Notes under the pieces: generated by a model
What the model saw: only the letters and a program-made list of their open reading frames with translations
Database searches by the model: none
Told to the model about the DNA's origin: nothing
NCBI GenBank assembly: GCA_964344165.1
Contig: CAYFMH010000025.1
Coordinates: forward strand, 1 to 19,655
DNA length: 19,655 nucleotides
Source: CAYFMH01 sp964344165
GTDB lineage: Bacteria; Patescibacteriota; Gracilibacteria; UBA4473
Direction of reading: 5' to 3'
Part shown: positions 1-6,055 of the stretch, in pieces
Numbering within the stretch: the first letter of the stretch is position 1
How the letters are laid out: each line of letters opens with the position of its first letter
Made by a program: the position numbers and the translations under genes

Positions 1-124
1 CTTCATTATCCTGATCCTATCATAACCTCATCCATTAGAACAAGTTTTTTGTTCGGGGGTGTGAGAAGTTACTAGTTGTCCTGGTTTTTGTGGTAATCAA
101 AAAGTTCATGGCTTGTCTCGTTGT

Positions 125-1945
125 ATGAAGGATTTAACTCGATGTACTCTTTTGCCTCAGGGAGATCTACTTCCAAGAATAAAGGCATTGGAAGGAATAA
201 TGCTTTTTTGTCCTCGTCTAGAAAGAGAAGTAAAAATAGAGGTCGTAAATGATAATGAGACTTTAACGGTTTTTGATCCTCATTTAGGACAGCACACGGA
301 AGGTGTTTTACCATCTCAGATGGCTCCGGCTTTATTGAGACTACTAGAAGGAGGAAATATTCCTCACGAACAACAATTACGAAATGTGACTGATACGCGG
401 ATGGGGATTCCGACAAAAGGCAGAGTGCTTTCTCGGGTTGGTGTACAAGAGATGGCCGAAAAATTTAGTGGTCCGGTGTTGTTATATTATTTTGACTTTA
501 AAAACATGGGAATCCCAAACCAGATGGGACTCAGTTGGCAGTTAAATGACCTGTTGGCTCAGCTCCCGGGGAGGGTAAGTTCTACCTTGAAAGATTTTGT
601 CCATGAGTTTATACGGCTGGGTGGAGATGAAATGCTTGTAATGGTAGAAGATAAATCAGGAGCCATAGGAGTGCTGCAGGCCATGGAAGAAACAATTATA
701 AACCTACGGGATGAATGTCTGAGTTCAGCAGATCCCAAAATAGAAAAATCAGAAAGGGGTGCTCGGGTCAGAGGGGTGATGCGAGAGTTACGGGCAGGTT
801 ATTTCGGGTACACGCTTGGAGGGAGGCGAGAGTACTCCGAATATGGTTTTGAAACTTATTTGACGGAATTCGCTGAAAATATGAAGTTGTTACCCCTGAG
901 CGATGAGGAAGCGACAGCGTTTGAAGCAAAAGAAGGAATCAGCTGGGATAAGCTGGTGATGTTCAGGACTGGTTTTCTACAACGACTTATCGCTAAATAT
1001 ATTATTTCAGCAGAAAAAGAGGGCGATCTGGGTAAGTCTGATAGAGAAAAGGTCATGCAGCCGATGGCAGTAATTGTGAGGATAGAGGGTAAGCTGACTC
1101 CGGAAGCCATTTTGAGCGCTACAGAAGAAGGAGAAGGTGTTATTATCAAAGCGAAAGAAAATGGGGTAGGGAAAACAAACTTTAGAAGTCCACTCTCGCA
1201 CAGAGAAGGAAATATCTCTCCAGAATTAGAAGCAGAAATAAGTAGCTTTGCTGAACAAGAAGCAGTCCATGAAATATTTGTGGCGTCGATTCAGCAATTA
1301 AAGATGAAATCTCCTTCGAAAGAGAGAGATGATCAAATTGAAACCCTGGAAATACGTGAAAGAGGCGGGAGATCTGCAGATTCTGCGGTCCCCAATGTCT
1401 GGCGACTGAGTAATTGTGTAGAGGAAAAAGCTGTCGATTTAATGGGGATAGAGGAGCCAACAGAATATGTCAGAGGAGATTTGGATATTAAATTTTTTGG
1501 AGTGTTAAATCATGTATTAGGAGCCGCTACTACGGATCGTATCTATGACCAGATGGTGGCCATTGTTATGAGATTTTTTCCGACGGCTTTTCGAATGCGA
1601 TTAAATGGAGGAGGATTACGCCCATTGATTCCCAGATCTAAATTTTCCCTGGAAAAATGGAATCAAATGGTAAAAGTAATTAACGACATGATTCATGTAG
1701 AAGTGGTAGGAAATCATTTTATCTGTAATGAAGTAAGTGAAAAACTCTGGCTGGAGCGGGAAATAGCAGAAATAAAGGGAGAAGATCATCCTCCCGTCAT
1801 AGAATGGGAAGGGGTTAAAGCAGCCGTGGGGAATTTTGAAATAATTACGGTGACGCCAGAGGAGACTATGGGACAAATATTTAATAAAAGAGGACATGCT
1901 GTCTTGGCGGCTCCTGAAGCCCCCGGTTTTTGTCTTCAACAATAG
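125..1945 (+). CDS. Protein with two GGDEF-like domains (second degenerate)
   Basis: This looks like a cytoplasmic c-di-GMP-type signalling or effector protein; no signal peptide or membrane helix is visible. Numbering from a TTG at 113, domain 1 opens at D128 in DFKNMGIPNQMG and has the signature RLGGDEM at 168-174. Domain 2 opens at D458 in DIKFFGVLNHVLG and has RLNGGGL at 496-502 in the matching place, so its catalytic D/E pair is lost. The spacing from opening Asp to signature Arg is about 40 residues in both. No RxxD inhibitory site precedes GGDEM. Between the domains lies about 240 residues of helical, charged sequence I cannot assign. The start is unsure: TTG 113, ATG 125 and ATG 200 (GGAAGG just upstream) are all in frame; I chose the first ATG. 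A six-codon ORF (108-128) ends on an ATGA overlap with ATG 125. The gene lies 25 bp before A1 and may be cotranscribed with it. Cyclase activity is uncertain. Confidence 0.7.
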   Translation: MKDLTRCTLLPQGDLLPRIKALEGIMLFCPRLEREVKIEVVNDNETLTVFDPHLGQHTEGVLPSQMAPALLRLLEGGNIPHEQQLRNVTDTRMGIPTKGRVLSRVGVQEMAEKFSGPVLLYYFDFKNMGIPNQMGLSWQLNDLLAQLPGRVSSTLKDFVHEFIRLGGDEMLVMVEDKSGAIGVLQAMEETIINLRDECLSSADPKIEKSERGARVRGVMRELRAGYFGYTLGGRREYSEYGFETYLTEFAENMKLLPLSDEEATAFEAKEGISWDKLVMFRTGFLQRLIAKYIISAEKEGDLGKSDREKVMQPMAVIVRIEGKLTPEAILSATEEGEGVIIKAKENGVGKTNFRSPLSHREGNISPELEAEISSFAEQEAVHEIFVASIQQLKMKSPSKERDDQIETLEIRERGGRSADSAVPNVWRLSNCVEEKAVDLMGIEEPTEYVRGDLDIKFFGVLNHVLGAATTDRIYDQMVAIVMRFFPTAFRMRLNGGGLRPLIPRSKFSLEKWNQMVKVINDMIHVEVVGNHFICNEVSEKLWLEREIAEIKGEDHPPVIEWEGVKAAVGNFEIITVTPEETMGQIFNKRGHAVLAAPEAPGFCLQQ

Positions 1946-1970
1946 TTTATTATTTTTTTAAAAAATAGTT

Positions 1971-2408
1971 ATGACCAGTCCAGAAACCGGATTTGAATCT
2001 CTCTCTTATCAAACAGAAAGCCTAGCAGCTGTGGCAAATTGTTTGAGAACACTTCAGACAAAAGATGCCATGCCCGATCCATTGATGCAAGGAGTCCAGT
2101 ATGGGTTTGTAGAAAACATTTGGGAGACGGGAGTGATGAAATTAGAAGCGGTGTTAGCTCTTGATACAGCGGAGCAGGCAAAAGCATTAGCAGATTTTCC
2201 TTCAAAGTCGGTTGATCGAGCCATGGCTTTTTTAGATAATGGAAACGTGCAAAAGGCTTTTCGAGAACAAGGGATTTCTTTGGTGCAATTGGATGCGGTG
2301 CATGAATTATTGTATCAGATAAAATTGAGAAAAGTTTCAGTCAACGGGTTTCCTCCCGCAGGAGATATTCATTTGGAAACCAGACCTTCTGGGGAGACTG
2401 TCCACTAA
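1971..2408 (+). CDS. Cassette protein A1, unknown function
   Basis: This is a 145-residue, probably helical and soluble protein that I do not recognise. It starts MTSPET and is homologous to A2 further right. Both share the MT(S/N)PET start, a central helix pair, and the C-terminal block (S/N)-V/I-NGFPP followed by a TRP-(S/K)-G tail. The likely start is ATG 1971; no Shine-Dalgarno sequence is visible and the 25 bases after the preceding gene are almost pure A/T. Its TAA stop overlaps the stop of the convergent gene B1 by 4 bp (2405-2408). Two diverged copies with a conserved C-terminus and the same tail-to-tail partner strongly support real coding. No signal peptide, membrane helix, cysteine motif or known catalytic motif is visible. 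Confidence 0.7.
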   Translation: MTSPETGFESLSYQTESLAAVANCLRTLQTKDAMPDPLMQGVQYGFVENIWETGVMKLEAVLALDTAEQAKALADFPSKSVDRAMAFLDNGNVQKAFREQGISLVQLDAVHELLYQIKLRKVSVNGFPPAGDIHLETRPSGETVH

Positions 2409-2800
2409 ATTTTTCTAACAACGGTAAAGTGGACAATATGATCTACTTCTCCTTCTATAATCTCGTGGGTGATTCGGAATAAATTTTGAAGGGCTTTGTA
2501 TCTTTGGCTTTTCGTAAGGACCCAGAGTTCACCTTTTGTGAGAGAAAAAGAAATATGAGGTTGTTCTCTCTCGGGGTTATTAGCATGATCTTCTACTTGG
2601 TTTAGTATTTGGATAACCTGATGACCATCGTCTCCATGGTTTCGTAATTCTTCTTCGTGGATGAGTCTTTGAGCTTCTGCTTGTCGTTTTTTCATTCTTT
2701 CTCGTATGGTCTTTTCATCACTTGGATCAATATCACCTGGGGCTCGAAAAAAGATAAATCTTGCTTCTGGAGTTTGTTTTAATTTTTGAAATATTTTCAT
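2405..2800 (-). CDS. Cassette protein B1, unknown function
   Basis: This is a 131-residue charged protein, paralogous to B2. The N-terminal half differs from B2. From about residue 40 the two match closely: E-x-Q-(R/K)-x-IHE-x-ELR, QVIQ-(I/V)-LN-x-VEDHA, PHI-(S/T)-F, LTK-x-ELWVLT, SQRYKALQNLF, then ITH-x-IIEGEV. The product may be an alpha/beta protein; I know no family with this signature. I chose ATG 2800 because it matches the B2 start MK(I/Y) and because the in-frame GTG 2803 sits at the edge of a possible -10 element. The gene is divergent from A2 (103 bp between starts) and convergent with A1. Strand assignment is supported by the much stronger protein-level conservation in this frame. 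Confidence 0.72.
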   Translation of the reverse strand: MKIFQKLKQTPEARFIFFRAPGDIDPSDEKTIRERMKKRQAEAQRLIHEEELRNHGDDGHQVIQILNQVEDHANNPEREQPHISFSLTKGELWVLTKSQRYKALQNLFRITHEIIEGEVDHIVHFTVVRKI

Positions 2801-2805
2801 CACAT

Positions 2806-2836
2806 CTTATGGTCAGAAAAAAATCAGGAAAGTCAA
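2806..2836 (-). promoter_or_regulatory. Possible promoter of B1
   Basis: On the minus strand TTGACT (2836-2831) is followed by CATAAG (2811-2806) with a 19-base spacer, longer than ideal. A start about 7 bases after the -10 would fall at the ATG at 2800. The -35 neighbourhood resembles that of B2 (AGTCAAAAA on the plus strand in both), as expected for a duplicated regulatory region. The -10 assignment is weak. Confidence 0.35.
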
Positions 2837-2867
2837 AAATGAGTTTGCATGATGGTATAAAAAAACA

Positions 2868-2896
2868 TTGCCATTAATTTTTAATTTTTTTATACT
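2868..2896 (+). promoter_or_regulatory. Promoter of A2, predicted leaderless
   Basis: TTGCCA (2868-2873), a 17-base spacer and TATACT (2891-2896) form a good sigma70-type promoter. The expected transcription start is about base 2903, immediately before ATG 2904, so the mRNA would lack a leader. This also argues against the upstream in-frame TTG at 2868, which lies inside the -35 box. Confidence 0.6.
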
Positions 2897-2903
2897 CAAA
2901 GAC

Positions 2904-3356
2904 ATGACAAATCCAGAAACCGTCTCCGAAGCTTATTCTGCTCAGAGAGAGAGCGTGTTGGCGATGCGAACTGCTTCCATAAATATGAAATTACGAGATG
3001 AGTATCCAGAGTTACAAGGGTTATCTATGAAGCTTGGACAAGAAAAAAAGATTTTTGCTGATTTTTTAGAGCTAGTGGAGGCACTGGAAATGTCAGATGA
3101 AGATCCTCAAAAAAGAGGGCGATTAAACGCGATCTCAGCCCCTGTAATTGCAGAAATGATGAATCTGTTTTATGACGATGGGGTGATGAATGTTTTTGAA
3201 GAAGTGGGGGTGGATCATAAAAAATTGTTGCAGGTACAAGAGTTTTTATTTGATCTTGTCCAGCAAAAATTAGCCTCAATTAATGGATTCCCGCCACCTG
3301 AGGGGCCAGATAGTATCCGAGTGACAACCCGGCCAAAAGGAGTTTCAATCCAATAA
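2904..3356 (+). CDS. Cassette protein A2, unknown function
   Basis: This is a 150-residue soluble, acidic, helix-rich protein homologous to A1. The similarity is clearest from about residue 85 to the end: (N/D)GV-like turn, helical segment, then (A/V)S-(I/V)-NGFPP and a TRP-x-G tail. The N-terminus MTNPET matches MTSPET of A1, which together with the promoter just upstream fixes ATG 2904 as the start. The upstream extension from TTG 2868 encodes an unrelated hydrophobic stretch that A1 lacks. The stop overlaps the convergent B2 gene by 12 bp (3345-3356). I infer that A2-B2 is a duplication of A1-B1 because order, orientation and tail-to-tail arrangement are the same. No function is assigned. 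Confidence 0.72.
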   Translation: MTNPETVSEAYSAQRESVLAMRTASINMKLRDEYPELQGLSMKLGQEKKIFADFLELVEALEMSDEDPQKRGRLNAISAPVIAEMMNLFYDDGVMNVFEEVGVDHKKLLQVQEFLFDLVQQKLASINGFPPPEGPDSIRVTTRPKGVSIQ

Positions 3357-3716
3357 TTTAGTGGGCACTGCAAATTGAATCGTGTGCTCTACTTCTCCCT
3401 CGATGATCTGATGTGTGATCTGAAATAAGTTCTGAAGGGCTTTGTATCTTTGGCTTTCGGTCAGGACCCAGAGTTCGTCTTTTGTCAGAAAAAAGGTAAT
3501 GTGTGGGGTAGATCGATTACCATTTTTGGCGTGGTCTTCGACTTCATTGAGGACCTGTATGACTTGTTGGCCTTTTGGATGAGCCCGGAGTTCGGCTTCG
3601 TGGATTTCTTTTTGAGCTTGTAGATGGAGTACTTTCATTTTTTTGATGGCTTCCTCTTTATTGAGAAAAACAAATCTTTGTGCGATGAATTCTGTGATTT
3701 GAGGGAGATATTTCAT
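3345..3716 (-). CDS. Cassette protein B2, unknown function
   Basis: This is a 123-residue charged protein, paralogous to B1. The conserved core covers roughly residues 33-118: IHEAELR, QVIQVLNEVEDHA, LTKDELWVLT, SQRYKALQNLF and IIEGEVEH. Conservation between B copies is much higher than between A copies, suggesting that B carries the more constrained function. The start is ATG 3716 (MKYLPQ); an upstream in-frame start would add seven residues and run into the likely -10 region. The gene ends inside the 3' end of A2, with TGA as stop. It is divergent from the exported basic protein, with 110 bp between start codons. No known fold or catalytic motif is recognised. Confidence 0.72.
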   Translation of the reverse strand: MKYLPQITEFIAQRFVFLNKEEAIKKMKVLHLQAQKEIHEAELRAHPKGQQVIQVLNEVEDHAKNGNRSTPHITFFLTKDELWVLTESQRYKALQNLFQITHQIIEGEVEHTIQFAVPTKLLD

Positions 3717-3725
3717 GTGTTTTTT

Positions 3726-3754
3726 ATTTTGTATCAAGAAAATGGATAAGTCAA
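3726..3754 (-). promoter_or_regulatory. Promoter of B2, nearly leaderless
   Basis: On the minus strand TTGACT (3754-3749) is followed after 17 bases by CAAAAT (3731-3726). The predicted start near 3719 is only about three bases ahead of ATG 3716. Confidence 0.5.
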
Positions 3755-3777
3755 AAAGAGGAGGTATATAGCTTGAA

Positions 3778-3806
3778 TTGACAATAATAAAATCGGTTTA
3801 TAAAAT
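3778..3806 (+). promoter_or_regulatory. Near-consensus sigma70-type promoter of the exported basic protein
   Basis: TTGACA (3778-3783), a 17-base spacer and TAAAAT (3801-3806) match the housekeeping consensus closely. The predicted start is near 3813, giving a leader of about 14 bases containing GGAAAAG before ATG 3827. This is among the strongest promoter matches in the window and implies high expression. It lies back to back with the B2 promoter. Confidence 0.7.
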
Positions 3807-3826
3807 TGTTTCGTAATCGGAAAAGA

Positions 3827-4327
3827 ATGAAAAAATTTATAAGTTTGGGATTGGGACTTGTTTTTATATTTTTGCTTATAGGAGAATCATTTGCCGCTGT
3901 GCAGAGATTTGTGCCTCGCAGATCTGTAGCCGCAAAAGTAGTCAAAATTGACCGGGAAGAAATCTGTGGAACCTGGCGGGATCGGTACCGAAAAAACGCT
4001 CAAGTGCACTGCGAAAAAGAACGAGAGACCAAAAGAAAACGAACTCGCGAATACAAAAGCGATTATCTCCAGCGGATCAAACCCAAAAAAGTCTACATGC
4101 CTCGAAGAGTTCAGCGGCGGGTAGGAGCTTACAAAACAAGAAGCAATCAGAATCGGCGAGTAAATACTCCCAAAAAATATTACCTTCATTATGGGTTTGT
4201 CGAACGTCCAAAAAAAGAAAAAAAAGATGATAGTTTCAAGACTTCAGCCCCAAAAAGAAAATATCGGATGAGTACGACAAAGCGATTTTATTCGCACTAT
4301 GGTTTTATCAAGCATCGGGAGAGATGA
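3827..4327 (+). CDS. Exported, highly basic repeat protein, unknown function
   Basis: This 166-residue protein starts with a classical signal peptide: MKK, a hydrophobic core at about 4-18, and a likely cleavage after SFA (residues 21-23). The mature part is very rich in Lys and Arg. It carries two copies of a motif, K(Y/R)(Y/F)-x-(L/S)-HYGF-(V/I), with HYGF at 121-124 and 157-160. Only two cysteines are present, C47 and C62, which could form one disulfide outside the membrane. The basic charge suggests binding to an anionic partner such as envelope polymer, nucleic acid or a host surface; that is inference. ATG 3827 is preferred because the longer TTG start (3806) overlaps the -10 box. The next 195 bp to the convergent fbp gene hold only repeat-like hairpins. 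Confidence 0.72.
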   Translation: MKKFISLGLGLVFIFLLIGESFAAVQRFVPRRSVAAKVVKIDREEICGTWRDRYRKNAQVHCEKERETKRKRTREYKSDYLQRIKPKKVYMPRRVQRRVGAYKTRSNQNRRVNTPKKYYLHYGFVERPKKEKKDDSFKTSAPKRKYRMSTTKRFYSHYGFIKHRER

Positions 4328-4346
4328 TTCAATGGACAATGAATCA

Positions 4347-4390
4347 GCCTTCGCCTCCCCCTGCACCAAGGTTTCGGAGGACAGGAAGGC
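4347..4390. repeat. GC-rich imperfect hairpin in intergenic DNA
   Basis: GCCTTC (4347-4352) pairs with GAAGGC (4385-4390), and inside it CCTCC (4354-4358) pairs with GGAGG (4376-4380). The segment is much richer in G/C than the surrounding spacer and has no following T-tract, so a dispersed repeat fits better than a terminator. It lies between the convergent basic-protein gene and fbp. Confidence 0.4.
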
Positions 4391-4470
4391 TTCGTCGGGC
4401 AGGCAGAGAGTAAAGAATAATTAAGAAAAAGTCTCTTGAAATTCCGATCTTTTTTTTCGTCGACATTTTA

Positions 4471-4491
4471 CTCTCCCTTTAGCAAAGAGAG
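4471..4491. repeat. Degenerate copy of the CTCCC/GGGAG hairpin repeat
   Basis: On the minus strand CTCTCTTT and AGGGAGAG form a stem with two G-T pairs around a GCTAA loop. The layout resembles the hairpins inside the YfiH, YggS and helicase genes. Its place 31 bp beyond the fbp stop means it could also act as a weak transcript end, but no T-run follows. Confidence 0.35.
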
Positions 4492-4522
4492 AACTGAAGA
4501 ATAAAGAGGGGGTAGGTAGAAG

Positions 4523-5437
4523 TTATTTCAAAAAACTCACACACGTCTTTACTTCTTTTTTTGACCCAACAAAGATCGGGGTTCTCTGATGGATTTCTTT
4601 GATTTTGGTTTCGAGGATTCTTTGGCCTTCTTGATTACATGATGATCCGCCGGCTTCTTCCATCACGAGAGAAAAAGGCATACATTCAAAAAGCAATCTT
4701 AATTTGGCATCCGGGTATTCGTTGTCCTGAGGGTAGCTAAAAATCCCTTCGCCTTTCGAAAGAATGTGATGAAGATCCGGCACCATCCCACCAGAATACC
4801 TGAGTTTTCTCCGATTATCGAGCCAGTGGAGGACTAGTTTGTGATATTTTTCATTTTCTCCTGTAGCGCGCAGGTTGCCTGGGGCGAAGTATTTGGTTTT
4901 ATCTTTGACCGTGAGGTTTTCTCGGGCAAGAGTAAATTCTCCGACGTCGTTGAGTTCAAATTCATGTACCCCTTTTCCTTGGATCGCAATCACAAAGATC
5001 ACACGAGGTCCATAAACCGAATAACACGCGGCCTGTAGATTTTCACCCGTTTGGCCAATAAATTCATCGCCTGCCCAGATCCCAAAAATTGATCCGATAG
5101 CCAGATTTGCATCAACCAGAGAGCTTCCGTCGAGGGGATCATAGGCAACGGCGTATTTACCTCGAGGCGCGGAAAAAGACTTGGATTTATCTTGTTCTTC
5201 GCTAGCAATGAGCGCTGCGAGTTCTGATTTTTCCAGCTCTTTTTCAATAATTTTGTCTGCCATCACGTCGAGGGCGAGCTGTTCTTCGCCCTGGATATTT
5301 TCGCTTCCAGCCAGTCCGGTGTTTCTCGCTCGGATGGAGAAGTTGATATATTTCACTGATCGAGCGATGTGGTAGAGCAGGGATCTTAGCTCATTGGACA
5401 CGCCTTTTTCGCGGAGGAAGTGGTTGAAGGAAGTCAT
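4523..5437 (-). CDS. fbp: Fructose-1,6-bisphosphatase, class I
   Basis: This enzyme hydrolyses fructose 1,6-bisphosphate to fructose 6-phosphate, the committed step of gluconeogenesis, in the cytoplasm. The 304-residue protein has the family marks in order: acidic metal site ASEEQ (about 78-82), metal/phosphate signature DPLDGSS (100-106), substrate-binding region RYSGGMVPDLHHIL (about 213-226), LRLLFE with the MEEAGG helix, and the C-terminal HQRTPIFVGS (283-292). Length is slightly below the usual 320-340. ATG 5437 is chosen because the alternative TTG (5449) adds only four residues and lies in the AT-rich repeat. No Shine-Dalgarno sequence is visible. The gene is divergent from the peroxiredoxin. 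With pyruvate kinase in the same window it points to sugar-phosphate metabolism running both ways. Confidence 0.95.
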   Translation of the reverse strand: MTSFNHFLREKGVSNELRSLLYHIARSVKYINFSIRARNTGLAGSENIQGEEQLALDVMADKIIEKELEKSELAALIASEEQDKSKSFSAPRGKYAVAYDPLDGSSLVDANLAIGSIFGIWAGDEFIGQTGENLQAACYSVYGPRVIFVIAIQGKGVHEFELNDVGEFTLARENLTVKDKTKYFAPGNLRATGENEKYHKLVLHWLDNRRKLRYSGGMVPDLHHILSKGEGIFSYPQDNEYPDAKLRLLFECMPFSLVMEEAGGSSCNQEGQRILETKIKEIHQRTPIFVGSKKEVKTCVSFLK

Positions 5438-5439
5438 TT

Positions 5440-5473
5440 CAATTATCAATTAACAATTAGCAATGATCAATTT
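5440..5473. repeat. AT-rich CAATTATCAATTAACAAT-type repeat
   Basis: This segment abuts the fbp start codon and repeats the words CAATTATCAATTAACAAT and CAATGATCAA. The same words recur at 7778-7810 and 18566-18598. It lies in the 121-bp divergent spacer between fbp and the peroxiredoxin gene, so it is part of the fbp 5' region. Confidence 0.6.
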
Positions 5474-5558
5474 AGGTTTTAATTTTTAATTTTCAATTTT
5501 TTTTGATTTTTAATTTTTTTGCCCTAAATTCAAGATTCAAACTTCTAAATTCAAATTC

Positions 5559-6008
5559 ATGAAATTACCAAGTTTTTCACTACCGGCGAGTGATGGAGAG
5601 ATGTATACCGAAAAAGATTTCTCCGATGGAACTTTTATAATCTATCTCTATCCGAAAGATATGACTTCTGGGTGTACGATTGAGGCACAGGATTTTCGAG
5701 ATTTACAGGGTGATTTTGAGAAGCTTGGGATAAAAGTTTTTGGACTTTCTAAAGACAGCCTCAAATCCCACAATAAGTTCTGTGAAAAAGAAAGTCTCAA
5801 CTTTCTATTGCTCTCTGACGAAGACTGTGATCTCATCAAAAAGATTGGATCTTGGGTCGAAAAATCAATGTACGGACGAAAGTACTTCGGCATAGATCGA
5901 TCAACTTTTGTGATCAAGAATGGGAAAATTTTGCATGAATGGCGTAAAGTGAAGGCCCGAGGGCATGCGGAGATGGTTCTTGAGTTTTGCCAGAAAATAA
6001 TGGTATGA
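5559..6008 (+). CDS. bcp: Peroxiredoxin, Bcp/PrxQ type, without the adjacent resolving cysteine
   Basis: This is a thiol peroxidase that reduces hydrogen peroxide and organic hydroperoxides in the cytoplasm. The 149-residue protein carries the active-site loop YPKDMTSGCTIEAQDFRD, with T36 and peroxidatic C39, and the catalytic Arg in GIDRSTFVI (R114). In most Bcp proteins a resolving Cys follows five residues later (CTxEAC); here that position is Q44. Other cysteines occur at 75, 90 and 144, so the enzyme may work as a 1-Cys type or use one of these. The start ATG 5559 gives a normal family N-terminus. A weak -10-like TAAATT (5546-5551) lies at the distance expected for a leaderless start, but no good -35 was found. 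Confidence 0.9.
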   Translation: MKLPSFSLPASDGEMYTEKDFSDGTFIIYLYPKDMTSGCTIEAQDFRDLQGDFEKLGIKVFGLSKDSLKSHNKFCEKESLNFLLLSDEDCDLIKKIGSWVEKSMYGRKYFGIDRSTFVIKNGKILHEWRKVKARGHAEMVLEFCQKIMV

Positions 6009-6055
6009 TAGAATATATAGATTTTGAGGATTCTGATTTTTGAGTAGCCTGTTGG

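Noticed and set aside
38..54. GAACAA/TTGTTC hairpin near the left edge as a terminator
   Set aside because: A 6-bp AT-rich stem with T's in the loop rather than after it is too weak to call.
108..128. Six-codon upstream ORF whose stop overlaps ATG 125 as ATGA
   Set aside because: It could give coupled translation, but there is no ribosome site, the start of the main gene is itself uncertain, and such short ORFs arise by chance.
72..416. Minus-strand ORF of 114 codons opposite the start of the GGDEF-like gene
   Set aside because: It lies mostly opposite the plus-strand coding region, has an unusual hydrophobic composition and no recognisable motif. Its last 25 residues look protein-like, but that is not enough to call a gene.
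1971..3716. Calling the A/B cassettes a toxin-antitoxin system
   Set aside because: Small paired genes in two copies invite this, but the genes are convergent rather than in one operon, and neither protein shows a toxin or DNA-binding motif. Function is left open.
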